A stretch of DNA of 64,000 nucleotides, from NCBI RefSeq assembly GCF_014197755.1, contig NZ_JACIGE010000006.1, positions 124,001 through 188,000 of the forward strand, written 5' to 3'. Shown here one piece after another: positions 1-9,799 of the stretch. The stretch's first letter is position 1. Each line of letters starts with the position of its first letter. The DNA is from Rhodocyclus tenuis. GTDB lineage: Bacteria; Pseudomonadota; Gammaproteobacteria; Burkholderiales; Rhodocyclaceae. Both the position numbers and the translations under genes were made by a program. Under the pieces are notes generated by a model. That model ran no database searches and was not told the origin of the DNA. It saw nothing but the letters and a program-made list of their open reading frames with translations.

Positions 1-522
1 GAGCGTCGCTGCCGCCTTGTCGAAGGGCTGCAATGCTGCGGCCAGCGCCGTCGCATAATCCTGGCGGGCACTTGCGCGCTGTTCGTCGCTGCCGGCGCGG
101 TTCGTCGCTTCGACCGCGGCCGTGATCCTTTGCTCGGCCACCTTCCAGCTGCCCCACTCAGCGACAAACCGCTGCCAGAGCGCCGCTTCCTCGGGGCTTT
201 GCGGCAGCGGCGCGTAAATTTGCCAGCCTTTGTCGATGCGCTGCCAGATCGCTTCCTTGCGCTGCAGGACGGCCCGCAACTCATCGAGTTCGCCGTACTG
301 ACCGATGGCGCCGCCGGCTCGCCGGTTTTCGGAACGGATTGCCGTCTGGCCTTCATCGATGATCGACAGGCCGATGATTGACTGCAGGCTCACGCCGCTA
401 AGCTCGGCGAGCATCGCCGCCGCATAGTTCAGGCTGAAGATGCCGGTGGCGGTCACCGCGGCCAGGGCAAGCAGTCCGGCGATGACCAGCAGGCGCAGAC
501 TCTTTCTTACCGTGGCAGCCAT
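1..522 (-). CDS. Methyl-accepting chemotaxis protein, N-terminal fragment cut by the window edge
   Basis: An open frame of 174 codons runs on the minus strand from an ATG at 522 off the left edge with no stop. The start is MAATVRKSLR followed by a hydrophobic segment (about residues 9-32). Then comes a Glu/Gln/Ala-rich, charged, helical stretch with Trp-rich spacing (about residues 35-174), which looks like a four-helix-bundle periplasmic ligand-binding domain of a chemoreceptor. The second membrane segment, HAMP and signalling domains would lie outside the window, so the family call rests on the N-terminal pattern only. A related but different receptor lies at 25850-27781. The gene diverges from the Hsp70-like gene at 796, leaving a 273-base gap in which I see no clear signal. 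Another sensor protein with the same input domain, such as a histidine kinase or GGDEF protein, cannot be excluded. Confidence 0.6.
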   Translation of the reverse strand, partial: MAATVRKSLRLLVIAGLLALAAVTATGIFSLNYAAAMLAELSGVSLQSIIGLSIIDEGQTAIRSENRRAGGAIGQYGELDELRAVLQRKEAIWQRIDKGWQIYAPLPQSPEEAALWQRFVAEWGSWKVAEQRITAAVEATNRAGSDEQRASARQDYATALAAALQPFDKAAATL

Positions 523-795
523 TGCGTTCCCCTTGCGATCCATTGACGGGCAAAGCAGCACGCCGCGCATCAAGGCAAGAACGCAGCATCGCCAGCAGGG
601 AAGCGGGGGTCTGTACTGTGGCGCACACAGGGGCAGGAACAAGCGCCCCCGTCGGCATCCGGCCCTTGGCAGTGACGACAGCAGCTTCGCCGCGAATGCC
701 GGCCCTCTGCCGCGCCGCTTGCCGATCATTTCTGGACATCATTTCGGGCGCGGCGTAGCATCGCTGCCCCCGCCCCTGCCGCTGCGCCCTGACCC

Positions 796-2061
796 ATGTC
801 TGAAGCATCACCCGCCCGCGCCTGCGGCATCGATTTCGGCACCTCCAACTCGACCGTCGGCCATTGGCGTCCAGGACAACCGACGCTGCTGCCGCTCGAA
901 GACGGCAAGGTGACCCTGCCTTCGGTCGTCTTCTTCAACGCCGAGGACGACAGCACGCACTTTGGCCGCGCCGGTCTTGCCGACTATCTGGCGGGCTACG
1001 AAGGACGCCTGATGCGCTCGCTGAAGAGCCTGCTCGGCAGCCGCCTGATCGACGGCAAGACCGAGGTGCATGGCCGTTCGCTGCTTTTCCGCGACCTGCT
1101 CGGCAGCTTCATCGGCGAGCTGAAACGGCGCGCCGACCTGCATGGCGGGCGCAACTTCGAGCAGGTGGTGATTGGCCGGCCAGTCTTCTTCGTCGACGAC
1201 GACGCCGCGGCCGATCAGGCCGCCGAGACGACGCTCGCCGAGATCGCCCGCGCTGTCGGCTTCAAGGACGTCAGCTTTCAGTTCGAGCCGATCGCGGCGG
1301 CCTTCCATTACGAAACGACGATTGCGCGCGAGGAACTGGTGCTGGTTGCCGATATCGGCGGCGGCACCTCGGACTTCTCGCTCGTTCGCCTGTCGCCGCA
1401 GCGCGCACGCCGCGCCGACCGGCACGACGATCTGCTCGCCAACGGCGGCGTGCACATCGGCGGCACCGATTTCGACCGCCTGCTCAACCTGGCAAGCGCG
1501 ATGCCGCTGCTCGGCTACCGCAGCCAGTTGCGCAACGGTCGCGAACTGCCCTCGGGCATCTACTTCAATCTCGCCACCTGGCACACCATCAACTCGGCCT
1601 ATACGCGCCAGGTGCTCGCCGAGCAGAAGCGCCTCGCCATCGACGCACAGGAACCGGAAAAGGCCGAACGCCTGCTGACGTTGATCGACAAGCGCGCCGG
1701 CCACTGGCTGGCCAACGAGATGGAGCACGCCAAGATTGCGCTCTCCGAACACGACCGCACACTGCTCGATCTCGACCTGCTGGAAAGCGGTCTGCAACTG
1801 GCGATCACGCGCCAGGAATTCGACGACGCCACGGCGCCGCTGGTCGACAAGGTCGAGACCACCGTCGCCACGCTGCTGCGCGACGCCGGCGTCAGCGCCG
1901 ACGGCATCGACACGGTGTTCTTCACCGGCGGTGCCAGCGGTGTGCCGCGCCTGCGCCAGCGCATCGCCGCGCTGCTGCCGCAGGCGCGCGCGGTCGAAGG
2001 CGATCTGTTCGGCAGCATCGGCAGCGGCCTTGCGGTCGAAGCAGCACGGCGTTACGGCTGA
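796..2061 (+). CDS. yegD: Hsp70-family chaperone-like protein, YegD type
   Basis: This 421-residue protein is an actin-fold Hsp70 relative without the C-terminal substrate-binding half of DnaK. Phosphate-1 loop GIDFGTSNS lies at residues 11-19, phosphate-2 ADIGGGTSDFS near 184-194, and the adenosine motif FTGGASGVPRL near 375-385. The length is close to the E. coli YegD class (about 450 residues) rather than DnaK (about 640). No signal peptide is present, so it should be cytoplasmic. ATP binding is expected; the client or partner of YegD proteins is not well defined. The start at 796 places the first nucleotide-binding loop at the normal distance from the N-terminus. It stands alone between a divergent chemoreceptor and an HDOD gene, with no DnaJ or GrpE partner nearby. 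Confidence 0.85.
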   Translation: MSEASPARACGIDFGTSNSTVGHWRPGQPTLLPLEDGKVTLPSVVFFNAEDDSTHFGRAGLADYLAGYEGRLMRSLKSLLGSRLIDGKTEVHGRSLLFRDLLGSFIGELKRRADLHGGRNFEQVVIGRPVFFVDDDAAADQAAETTLAEIARAVGFKDVSFQFEPIAAAFHYETTIAREELVLVADIGGGTSDFSLVRLSPQRARRADRHDDLLANGGVHIGGTDFDRLLNLASAMPLLGYRSQLRNGRELPSGIYFNLATWHTINSAYTRQVLAEQKRLAIDAQEPEKAERLLTLIDKRAGHWLANEMEHAKIALSEHDRTLLDLDLLESGLQLAITRQEFDDATAPLVDKVETTVATLLRDAGVSADGIDTVFFTGGASGVPRLRQRIAALLPQARAVEGDLFGSIGSGLAVEAARRYG

Positions 2062-2194
2062 AACTGCGGCAAGCACGGCAAACTGGCGGATAATTGCCGT
2101 CAGCATGAGTTCTTTCGCATAAGCACCGCGTCATTGGCGTATTGGCAGCCAGGCGGAACGGCAGCAGCGAACGAGAAACCTGACAAACCGAGTA

Positions 2195-3289
2195 ATGTCC
2201 GAGCTCCCGATCATCGCCATAGTGGTGCTAGCCGGTTTTGCGGCCTTCGCCATGCTGGCGCGACGCCCGAAGGCATCGCCGCCCTCTGCTGCGGCAAGGC
2301 TGGCGGCAAACGCCGCGCCGGCGGCACGACCTGATGCGGCGGGCATCGGCGCGCTGCCGGACCATGGCGGCGCATCCGCCGCATCCGCCGCATCCGCCGC
2401 CTGCCTCCGTCTGGCTTTCGGCGTCGTGCACGGCGACGAAACGCTCTCCGGCAAGCACTTGCGAGTGCTGCGGAGCGTTGCCGCAGCGCTTGAGCAGTCG
2501 GTGCAGGAGCGCGATTACTTCCCGCGCCGGCCGCTGCAACTGCCGAAGCTGCTGAAAACGCTAAACGACAGCGAAGCGACGCGCCGCGAACTGGCGCAGC
2601 TGATTGCAGAGGATCCGGCGCTGACCAGCGCCGTCCTGCAAGGCGCCAACAGTCCGGCGTACCGCGTCGCGCCAACGCCGGTCGAGAACATCGACGGCGC
2701 AGTGCTGCTGCTCGGCACCGAAGGCCTGCGCGGACTGCTGGCGACGACCATCCTGCAACCGGTGTTTCAGGTGCCACGTGGCTACTTCGACAACTTCGCC
2801 GCCATTACCTGGGAGCGGGCGGAACGCAGCTCGGCTGCTGCCGGGAAGTGCACAGAGCTGGTCGGCAGCGATGCTTTCGTCGCGCAGATTCTCGCGTTGC
2901 TCAAGATGCTCGCGCACATCGTGATCTTTCGCCTGACCATGGAAAAGTACCGCGAGCAGCCCGACACCCTGCCGCATGCCGGGGTTTTCATCGCGGCGAT
3001 CGAGCTGCATCGCGCACGCATGGCCAGGCTTATCGCCAGTTCGTGGAAACTCAGCCCGGCCTCGCTCGCCGCGCTGGCGGAACAGGAGTCAGGCTTGCCG
3101 CCGGCGCAGATGGGCGCGCTCGGCCGCATTACCCGCGTCTGTTCGCTGAGCGGCGCGCTGGCGACGCTTGCCGCGCATGGCGCGCAGAGCCATGCCGAGG
3201 CGCTGGCCCTGCTGCAGGGGCAAGGGCTGGAGCACGCGAGTGCGCTGATGCTGTGGCAGGCCAGCAGCGGCCTGCGCCAGGCGCACTGA
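2195..3289 (+). CDS. Membrane-anchored HDOD-domain protein
   Basis: This 364-residue protein has a hydrophobic N-terminal anchor (about residues 4-22, [16 protein letters not shown]). A low-complexity Ala/Pro/Ser linker follows, and then an HDOD domain from about residue 112, recognisable by the LPKLL...[18 protein letters not shown] core. HDOD domains are HD-related modules, usually without the full metal-binding HD signature, found in signalling proteins of motile Proteobacteria. No second output domain is seen. Inside the linker a 9-base unit is tandemly repeated (about 2364-2395), giving a repeating Ala-Ser-Ala pattern. The Shine-Dalgarno sequence before 2195 is weak. The gene is 176 bases upstream of the aminotransferase start and probably not functionally linked to it. 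Domain identity is fairly secure; the role is unknown. Confidence 0.7.
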   Translation: MSELPIIAIVVLAGFAAFAMLARRPKASPPSAAARLAANAAPAARPDAAGIGALPDHGGASAASAASAACLRLAFGVVHGDETLSGKHLRVLRSVAAALEQSVQERDYFPRRPLQLPKLLKTLNDSEATRRELAQLIAEDPALTSAVLQGANSPAYRVAPTPVENIDGAVLLLGTEGLRGLLATTILQPVFQVPRGYFDNFAAITWERAERSSAAAGKCTELVGSDAFVAQILALLKMLAHIVIFRLTMEKYREQPDTLPHAGVFIAAIELHRARMARLIASSWKLSPASLAALAEQESGLPPAQMGALGRITRVCSLSGALATLAAHGAQSHAEALALLQGQGLEHASALMLWQASSGLRQAH

Positions 3290-3470
3290 CAGCCGATTGA
3301 CGGCAGAGGCGCCAGTCCGCGTGCGCCAGACAGTCATCCGCGGCGGCGGCACCTTTGCGCATTCCGGCCGTCTCGCCGACAATGCCTGCCTTCTGCGCCA
3401 GCGCTGGCGGCGGCTACCCGTTGTCGGCGCTGTGCTCACGTCTTTCGTTCAGTGCCCAAAGGAAAACTTC

Positions 3471-4667
3471 ATGTTCCAGCATGTCGACGCCTACCCCGGC
3501 GATCCGATCCTCACCCTCGTCGAAACCTTCCAGCACGACCCGCGCACACCGAAGGTCAATCTCGGCATCGGCCTTTACTACGACGAAGCCGGCCGCGTGC
3601 CGCTGCTCGACTCGGTCGCCGCCGCCGAAGCGGTCATTGCCGCCAAGCCGCTGCCGCGCACCTATCTGCCGATGGAAGGCGCCGCCGACTATCGTGCCGC
3701 CATTCAGCGCCTGCTCTTCGGTGCCGACAGCGCGGCACTGCGTGACGGGCGCGTCGCCACCATCCAGACGCTCGGCGGTTCGGGGGCACTGAAGGTTGGC
3801 GCCGACCTGCTCAAACGCTACTTCCCGCAAAGCGCGATCTGGGTCAGCGACCCGACCTGGGACAACCACCGCTCGATCTTCGAAGGTGCCGGCTTCGCGG
3901 TGCACGACTACCCCTATTACGACGCCGCGACCGGCGGCCTGCGCTTTGCCGACATGCTGGCAAAACTCGCCACGCTGCCGGCGGAGAGCATCGTCCTGCT
4001 GCATCCGTGCTGTCACAACCCGACCGGCATCGATCTCTCGCCCGAGCAATGGCGGCAGGTGATCGCTCTGCTCGGCGAACGCGAGCTGATTCCCTTCCTC
4101 GACATCGCCTACCAGGGTTTCGGCGACGGCCTCGAAGACGACGTCTTCGCCATCCGCGCGCTGGTCGATTCGGGAATCAGCTTCCTCGTCGGCAATTCGT
4201 TCTCGAAGAACCTGTCGTTCTACGGCGAACGCTGTGGCGGACTGTCGGTGGTATGCAAGGACGCCGACGAAGCCGCGCGTGTCCTCGGCCAGCTGAAATT
4301 CACCGTGCGCCGCAACTACTCGAGCCCACCGGTACACGGCGCGCGCGTCGCCACCACGGTAATGAACGACGCGACCTTCTTCCCGCAGTGGGTCGCTGAA
4401 GTCGCCGCCATGCGTTCGCGCATCAAGACGATGCGCCAGAAACTATTCGACGTATTGACTGCCAGAGTGCCGGGACGCGATTTTGGCTACTTCCTCCGCC
4501 AGCGCGGCATGTTCAGCTACACCGGGCTGACGCCGGCGCAGGTCGACCGGCTGCGCGAGGAGTTCGCCGTCTATCTGGTGCAATCGGGGCGCATGTGCGT
4601 CGCCGGCCTCAACCAGCACAACATCGACTACGTCGCCGGCGCCATGGCCAGCGTGCTGCAGGACTGA
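3471..4667 (+). CDS. tyrB: Aromatic-amino-acid/aspartate aminotransferase (class I, PLP-dependent)
   Basis: This 398-residue protein belongs to the AspC/TyrB family of fold-type I aminotransferases. It transfers the amino group between aromatic or dicarboxylic amino acids and 2-oxoglutarate in the cytoplasm. The start [13 protein letters not shown] and the phrase [11 protein letters not shown] are typical of the family. The substrate/cofactor loop contains HPCCHNPTG, and the Schiff-base Lys is K246 in the [15 protein letters not shown] motif. I chose the ATG at 3471 because the frame upstream to 3297 is non-homologous in character and an AAAGGAAAA Shine-Dalgarno lies just before 3471. The length matches the family (about 396-400). 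The MFS exporter starts 13 bases after the stop, so the two may be co-transcribed. TyrB versus AspC specificity cannot be settled by eye. Confidence 0.85.
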   Translation: MFQHVDAYPGDPILTLVETFQHDPRTPKVNLGIGLYYDEAGRVPLLDSVAAAEAVIAAKPLPRTYLPMEGAADYRAAIQRLLFGADSAALRDGRVATIQTLGGSGALKVGADLLKRYFPQSAIWVSDPTWDNHRSIFEGAGFAVHDYPYYDAATGGLRFADMLAKLATLPAESIVLLHPCCHNPTGIDLSPEQWRQVIALLGERELIPFLDIAYQGFGDGLEDDVFAIRALVDSGISFLVGNSFSKNLSFYGERCGGLSVVCKDADEAARVLGQLKFTVRRNYSSPPVHGARVATTVMNDATFFPQWVAEVAAMRSRIKTMRQKLFDVLTARVPGRDFGYFLRQRGMFSYTGLTPAQVDRLREEFAVYLVQSGRMCVAGLNQHNIDYVAGAMASVLQD

Positions 4668-4680
4668 TCGACCGGAGCCA

Positions 4681-6096
4681 ATGCCACTTCCCTCACTGTC
4701 ACCCAGCCGCGAACAGTTGCGCGCCCGCTTCGGCGGCCGCTATCCGTGGCTGGCGCTGACGGTAGTGGCGCTCGGCACCGTTGCCGGCGTGCTGTCGACG
4801 ACCAGCTTCAACGTCGCCATCCCGGCGCTGATCGAACGCTTCGGTCTTGGCCAGGAACGCGTGCAGTGGGCGATCACCGGCTTCATGGGCGCGATGACGC
4901 TGGCCATGCTGCCGACGCCGTGGCTACTCGACCGCTTCGGTTTTCGCCGCTGTTTCCTGTTCGCGCTCGCGGTGCTGGCGGCGTCGAGCGTCGCCGGCAG
5001 TCTGGCCGAGAGTTTTCCCTTCGTCGTCGCCGCGCGCATCGTCCAGGGCGCTGCCGCCGGCATGCTGCAGCCGCTCGGCACCCTGACGGTGATGCGTCTG
5101 TTCCCCGCAGCCAGCCAGGGACGCGCTTCGGGAACGCTTGGTTTCGGCATCGTCCTCGCGCCGGCGGTCGCGCCGGCGCTCGGCGGCATGCTGCTCGACC
5201 ATTTCGGCTGGCAGGCGATCTTCCTGCTCAACCTGCCCTTCTGCCTGAGTGCCGGCGTCGCTGCGCTTTTTCTGTTGCCGAAAAGCGACGAGCGGCGCGA
5301 GAAGAACTTCGACTGGCTCGGCGTCGGACTGCTCGGACTGGCGACCCTGTGTACGGTCGAAGGCGTCGCCGCGCTGCACCACAGCGGGCTCATGCATGCC
5401 TGGACCTGGCTGCAGTTCGGCATCGCGCTGCTGGCGCTGGTGCTGTTCATCCGTCACGGCAGCCGTGCCAGCAGCCCGATCATCAGCCTGTCGCTGTTTC
5501 GCGACCGGCCGTTCGCGATGGGCACGCTGGTGTCGTTTTCCTACGGCTTCGGTCTCTATGCCTCGACCTATCTGATCCCGGTCTTTCTGCAGAGCGTGCT
5601 CGGTTATTCGGCGACCGACGCCGGTTTCGCGCTGATGCCGGCGGGCATCGCGCTGGCGCTGTGCATTCCGCTCGCCGGCCGTCTCGCCGACCGCTATCTG
5701 CCGCAGTGGATCGCCATCGTCGGACTGGTGTTGTTCGGCCTGTCTTTTCTGGCGCTGGCGATCATCGGCGGCCATATCGACTACGCCGGTCTGGTGGCGG
5801 CGACAATTCTCGGCCGCATCGGGCTGGCGCTGATCCTGCCTTCGCTGAGTATTGCCGCGCTGCGTGGCATGGAAATCCACCAGCTCGGCCAGTCATCGAT
5901 GGTGATCAGCTACGTCCGCCAGTTGGGCGGCGTGCTCGGCATCGCCTTTTCGGCGGTCTTCGTCGAATGGCGGCAAACGCTGCACGGCGCCGGCGGCATG
6001 GCACAGGCTTTCTCGGAGAGCTTCCTGCTGCTGGCGGTGGTCTTCGTCTTTGCCGTGCTCGCCGCGAGCCTGATGAAACGCAAGCCAGCGGATTAA
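4681..6096 (+). CDS. MFS transporter of the DHA2 (EmrB/QacA-like) drug:H+ antiporter type
   Basis: This 471-residue polytopic inner-membrane protein begins its first membrane span near residue 22. DHA2-type features include TTSFNVAIPALIERFG in the first segments, the WAITGFMGAMTLAMLPTPWLLDRFG loop (motif A region), and the GWQAIFLLNLPFCL phrase after the motif C region rich in Gly and Pro (ALGGMLLDHFG). A 12-14 helix topology is expected. No HlyD/EmrA-type membrane-fusion protein or TetR/MarR regulator lies beside it, so the export substrate is unknown. It starts 13 bases after the aminotransferase stop. A weak inverted repeat (about 6103-6127) separates it from the convergent gene that ends at 6138. 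Confidence 0.8.
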   Translation: MPLPSLSPSREQLRARFGGRYPWLALTVVALGTVAGVLSTTSFNVAIPALIERFGLGQERVQWAITGFMGAMTLAMLPTPWLLDRFGFRRCFLFALAVLAASSVAGSLAESFPFVVAARIVQGAAAGMLQPLGTLTVMRLFPAASQGRASGTLGFGIVLAPAVAPALGGMLLDHFGWQAIFLLNLPFCLSAGVAALFLLPKSDERREKNFDWLGVGLLGLATLCTVEGVAALHHSGLMHAWTWLQFGIALLALVLFIRHGSRASSPIISLSLFRDRPFAMGTLVSFSYGFGLYASTYLIPVFLQSVLGYSATDAGFALMPAGIALALCIPLAGRLADRYLPQWIAIVGLVLFGLSFLALAIIGGHIDYAGLVAATILGRIGLALILPSLSIAALRGMEIHQLGQSSMVISYVRQLGGVLGIAFSAVFVEWRQTLHGAGGMAQAFSESFLLLAVVFVFAVLAASLMKRKPAD

Positions 6097-6137
6097 GGCC
6101 ACCTGCCGGAGCAGGAAGACCCGGCAGCGAGGGTCGC

Positions 6138-6872
6138 TCAGTTTTCCTGACGCCCCTTCTTGCCCGTTTTCGGCCTTTTCGCCGGGGCGGCGAATTCGGC
6201 GAGGTGCAGCACCCGCGCCGAGGCCAGCGCCTGCGCCTTGGGCGAGAGGAAGAGCGGTGAAATCTGCCCGGCACTCTCACGCCGCGGCGAATTTTCGGGC
6301 AGCGCGGCGATGGCGATTTCGTCGAGCATCAGCTGCGCCGCTTCCAGCGCTTCGATCCACGGCAGCAGGGGGCCGGCGGAGAGCATGACGCGCTCATCAT
6401 CGGCCGGACTGACCGAGGTGGCGAGCCAGTCGTCGGCGAGTTCGGGCGGTTCGGTATCGGCGCTCTGCAGCACCAGCACCGCTGCCGACAGGGCGCCGGT
6501 GGCGACGGCGATGCTCGCCGGTTTGCAGGCAAAGCCGAGCGGCTCCTCGCTGTCGAGCAGATAGACGGGCAGCCAGCCCGCCAGCACGCTGCCCGCCGGC
6601 AGGCGTTTTGGCGGCATGAACACCACTTCGTCGCGCGTCGGCGAATCGTAGCGGAAGAGCAGCGGCGTTCCCCACAAGGGGCCGCCGAGCGGCCCGCCCA
6701 TCAGCAGCACATCGCGCAGCAGCGCGATCAGCGACGCGCGTTCGTCATCGTCGATGCGCGCCAGTTCGCGCGCCAGTTGTCCGTAACTCGTGCACTCCAG
6801 CCAGGAACGCGCGCTGTCGATGGCGTCCCAGTACTGGCCGGATTTCAGGTCTGCGCTGACGCGGCGATGCAT
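6138..6872 (-). CDS. Hypothetical cytoplasmic protein, function unknown
   Basis: This 244-residue protein is one I do not recognise. It is acidic and Leu/Ala-rich, has no signal peptide and no convincing membrane helix, and ends in a short basic tail (KRPKTGKKGRQEN). Visible landmarks are an N-terminal SGQYWDAIDSARSWLECTSY segment and a Gly/Pro-rich GGPLGGPLWGTPLL stretch near residues 58-72. Codon use and GC content resemble the neighbours, and no better frame covers the interval, which supports a real gene. It lies downstream of nnrS on the same strand (101 bases after the nnrS start-proximal region's neighbour gap), but nothing shows that it shares a function with NnrS. It converges with the MFS gene. 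Confidence 0.5.
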   Translation of the reverse strand: MHRRVSADLKSGQYWDAIDSARSWLECTSYGQLARELARIDDDERASLIALLRDVLLMGGPLGGPLWGTPLLFRYDSPTRDEVVFMPPKRLPAGSVLAGWLPVYLLDSEEPLGFACKPASIAVATGALSAAVLVLQSADTEPPELADDWLATSVSPADDERVMLSAGPLLPWIEALEAAQLMLDEIAIAALPENSPRRESAGQISPLFLSPKAQALASARVLHLAEFAAPAKRPKTGKKGRQEN

Positions 6873-6972
6873 GGTCGGAAAAACTCCCGGTTGCGAGGGC
6901 GCTTATGGTACGACGAGCCCGGCGCAAATGACAAAGGGGGGGCACGCCGGCGCCACGCGCGGCTTGCGCACA

Positions 6973-8172
6973 TCAGCCGGGCTTGCCGTCGAGCCGGGCG
7001 CGCGTCAGGAAAGGCCGGTAGCGCCAGAAATAAAGCAGGAAGGCAAGCGCCCACAGGGTCGCGGCGAGATGCACACCACCACTCGCCGCCGCCGGAATCG
7101 CCGCGATCGTCAGCACGCGCGTCAGCGCCGCCAGATGCACCAGCGCGTAGGCGATCGTTTCCACTGGCCCGGCGACCAGCCAGCGGCCGGTATGACCGAG
7201 CGCGGTGCGCGTGATCATGCCGATGATCAAGCCGCCGGTGGCGCCGATGGCCAGCGCGTGGATACCGGCCGAGCGCGGCAGCAGCTGCCACTGAGCCGCC
7301 GCGAGCAGCAGCAGACCGAGCGGAATCCACAGATGCGAGACGTGCAGCACCCACAGCAGCGGATTCTTCCGTGTGGCCCAGGTATTCCAGCCGAGGGTGC
7401 GCGCGATCTGCAGCAGTGCGGCAAGAACGGCGACGGCAGCCGCCCATGGCCCGGCGTCGCCGGCCCATAGCACCAGTGCCACTCCGGTGCAGGCGATGGC
7501 CGCGTAGTCGAAAGCCTTGTTGCGCCACTGCCGGACGCCACGAATGGCGCTGAGCGTGAACATCGGCACGACACGACCGGCGATGATCGTTTCCAGCAGC
7601 ACGATCAGGCAAAGCGCGAAGTGCAGAACGCTCAGCGGATCGACTGCCAGCACGTGCAGGCGTGCCAGGTGGAAACCGAGATTGAGCAGCCCGAGCACGC
7701 TGAGCAGGCCGCCGATGAAGTAATTGACCTTGTTCCTGGAGCGTACCAGCAAGCCGACGAAGATCGCCGCGCAGACAGGCAGGAAGGCGGCATCGACCAG
7801 CGCCACCCAGACGCCGTCGCCGAGTGCCATCGCCAGCCGACCGGCGATCCACAGTGCGGCCAGCGCCGCCAGCAGCTGGCCGGTCGGCGTCTGTTGCCCG
7901 GTCCATGCCTTGCCGGCGGTAAACAGGAAGCCGACGATGACCGCTGCGGCAAAACCGAAGATCATCTCGTGCGCGTGCCACCACAGACCCGGCAGGGGCG
8001 TGCTGACGACGCCGGCGAGCACCAGCGCCCACACCAGCGCCCACACCGGCACCGCCAGCGCGCCGAACAGCGCCGCGAGCAGGAAAAACGGCCGGAAACC
8101 GAGCGCAAACAGCGAGAAGGTCTCGGGCGGAATGCGCTTGGCGGTGAGTTCGTCGATCGAGATGAAAGCCAT
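6973..8172 (-). CDS. nnrS: NnrS family multi-spanning membrane protein (nitrosative stress/denitrification associated)
   Basis: This 399-residue protein has about 12 predicted membrane helices along its length. It carries NnrS hallmarks: FALGFRPFFLLAALFG near the N-terminus, LWWHAHEMIFGFAAAVIVGFLFTA in the second and third helices, and further conserved His residues in helices (for example LHVSHLWIP). NnrS proteins are copper/haem-associated inner-membrane proteins linked to protection from nitric oxide, often regulated by NnrR or NsrR. I see no clear regulator site in the 145 bases upstream. The start at 8172 has a G-rich sequence at suitable distance. It is downstream of the ATP-grasp gene, separated by 145 bases. 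No denitrification enzyme is in the window. Confidence 0.85.
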   Translation of the reverse strand: MAFISIDELTAKRIPPETFSLFALGFRPFFLLAALFGALAVPVWALVWALVLAGVVSTPLPGLWWHAHEMIFGFAAAVIVGFLFTAGKAWTGQQTPTGQLLAALAALWIAGRLAMALGDGVWVALVDAAFLPVCAAIFVGLLVRSRNKVNYFIGGLLSVLGLLNLGFHLARLHVLAVDPLSVLHFALCLIVLLETIIAGRVVPMFTLSAIRGVRQWRNKAFDYAAIACTGVALVLWAGDAGPWAAAVAVLAALLQIARTLGWNTWATRKNPLLWVLHVSHLWIPLGLLLLAAAQWQLLPRSAGIHALAIGATGGLIIGMITRTALGHTGRWLVAGPVETIAYALVHLAALTRVLTIAAIPAAASGGVHLAATLWALAFLLYFWRYRPFLTRARLDGKPG

Positions 8173-8317
8173 GCTGCGGACCCCCGCTTGCGGAAAAGTA
8201 TTCGCTGTCGCCAGCGAGCGACGACGGCAAGAGACCTTACGGGATCACAGCCGCGCTGCGGACAAGCTTGTCGGCGGCAGCCACAATCCGCAGCCGCGAG
8301 AAGCCGCCTGGCGCCGG

Positions 8318-9799
8318 CTAAGCGGGAACGACGTCGGCTTCGCCCGTCGCTGCGCTGGCAGCCATCGCCGCCGCGCAGAGAACTTCGATGACCGTGGCGA
8401 AACCGCCGCCATGCGTGCGGAAGTTGGTCGTCTGCCCCTGGTAGAGGCGCGCAGCGACCAACTGCACCTCGCCCGCGTAAACGTAGAGACGCAAGTCGAG
8501 CTTTAGTTCGCGTGCCTCGCCGTCGATGCGCACGCGGCGCAGCGACGGCGGCGCCACCTGCTGCGCGACGTAGCCACCGGCGGCGATTTCACCGAAGACG
8601 CGACGCGTCAGCTTGTCGCCGCGATATGCCGCCTTGCCGCCATAGCCGCCCCAGGGCTTGAAGAAGTACTGCCGGCGCTCGTTCCAGAAGGTGTCGGCGT
8701 TTTCCGGCGTCACCACCGCCGTGTGCGGAACGATTGCCGCCAGCCGCGCACGGTCGGCGGCATCGACACCGGCAGCAGCCAGCCAGGCGTCGTCGGAGAG
8801 CAGGCAGAGATTGCGCTTGTCGGCGTAGAGCGCGTGCGCCTGCGGGTGCGGCGTCAGCAGCACGGCGTCGGCAAGATAGGCGGCGCGCAGCGCGGCTTGC
8901 GCCGGCTCGTTGAGCGCGAAATCGGTCAGGCGGTTGTAGACGAGGTCGACCGGCTCGCCGCGACACGAGAGAACGCTGCCGTCGAAAGCGAGTTCGTCAG
9001 GATCGGCGATCAGCGCGGCAATGCCGTCGCTCTCGAACAAGCGGCGGAAGCACTCGAATTCGGCGGCGAGAAACTGCCCCGCTGGCGCCGCGTCGACGAT
9101 GGCGATGCGACGCAGCGGCCGCGCGCCACGCGCGCGCCGCCACTCTTCGCGGAACATGGCAAGAAAGCGCGTCGGCGCGCTCGCCGGGTCGCGGTAGGTC
9201 GTTGCCGGCGAGACCGCGTCGGTCACTGACGGCGTGGCAGCTGTAGCATCCGGCAACGGATGATCGGCAGTGCCGGCACTGGCGCTCGCGCTCAGTCCGA
9301 GCAGGGCACCGTGGTGCGCGCAGGCGGCGCGCGGCAGCGCCGCCACCAGCGCGTTGAGCAGCGCGCCGCCGGCGTTGGTATTGATCTCGATCAGGCGCGG
9401 CCCGTCGTCACCGAGGTGGAAGTCGTAACCGAGAAAGACGCCGGCGGCGGCCTGCGGTAGCTGCGCGATGGCCGGTGCCTGTGCCAGCGCCTGTTGGCGG
9501 AAAGCCGGCGTGGCGATGACGCGCTCGATCGCTTCGACCCCGGCGCGCATCGCCTGCAGATCGGCTTCGGCGACGTAGATGCTCGCCGGCGAGAAAAGAT
9601 GCGCGTGCGTCGCCAGTAGTCCCGGCAATGGATCTTCTACAGCGCTGCCGGCGGGCACCAAGGGCAGACGTGAGGCGAGTGCCTGCGGCAGCCGCTCGAG
9701 GTCGAGCGTCGGGCACAGGCATTCGTGGTTGAGCGTTGCCGCCGCGAGCAAACAGTCCTGGTCAGGAGCGATCTGCTTCGCCGGGAGGATTTGATTCAT
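8318..9799 (-). CDS. ATP-grasp-like protein of unknown substrate
   Basis: This 493-residue cytoplasmic protein has ATP-grasp-like features. GYDFHL...PRLIEINTNAGG resembles the substrate/metal segment. A Lys-rich FKPWGGYGGKAAYRGDKL region contains the Gly-rich loop and nucleotide-binding Lys. The C-terminal ELKLDLRLYVYAGEVQLVAARLYQGQTTNF region supplies acidic and Asn metal ligands. The order of these elements suggests a rearranged or circularly permuted ATP-grasp (Gly-rich loop after the N-terminal acidic element), as in some peptide-bond-forming enzymes. The start ATG overlaps the stop of the upstream dinG gene by four bases (ATGA), so the pair is translationally coupled. The substrate is unknown; a small-molecule amide or peptide ligase is the likeliest class. 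Confidence 0.55.
   Translation of the reverse strand: MNQILPAKQIAPDQDCLLAAATLNHECLCPTLDLERLPQALASRLPLVPAGSAVEDPLPGLLATHAHLFSPASIYVAEADLQAMRAGVEAIERVIATPAFRQQALAQAPAIAQLPQAAAGVFLGYDFHLGDDGPRLIEINTNAGGALLNALVAALPRAACAHHGALLGLSASASAGTADHPLPDATAATPSVTDAVSPATTYRDPASAPTRFLAMFREEWRRARGARPLRRIAIVDAAPAGQFLAAEFECFRRLFESDGIAALIADPDELAFDGSVLSCRGEPVDLVYNRLTDFALNEPAQAALRAAYLADAVLLTPHPQAHALYADKRNLCLLSDDAWLAAAGVDAADRARLAAIVPHTAVVTPENADTFWNERRQYFFKPWGGYGGKAAYRGDKLTRRVFGEIAAGGYVAQQVAPPSLRRVRIDGEARELKLDLRLYVYAGEVQLVAARLYQGQTTNFRTHGGGFATVIEVLCAAAMAASAATGEADVVPA

Noticed and set aside
808-2106. 432-codon minus-strand frame opposite the YegD-like gene
   Set aside because: Shadow of the Hsp70-like gene; no motif or ribosome-binding site.
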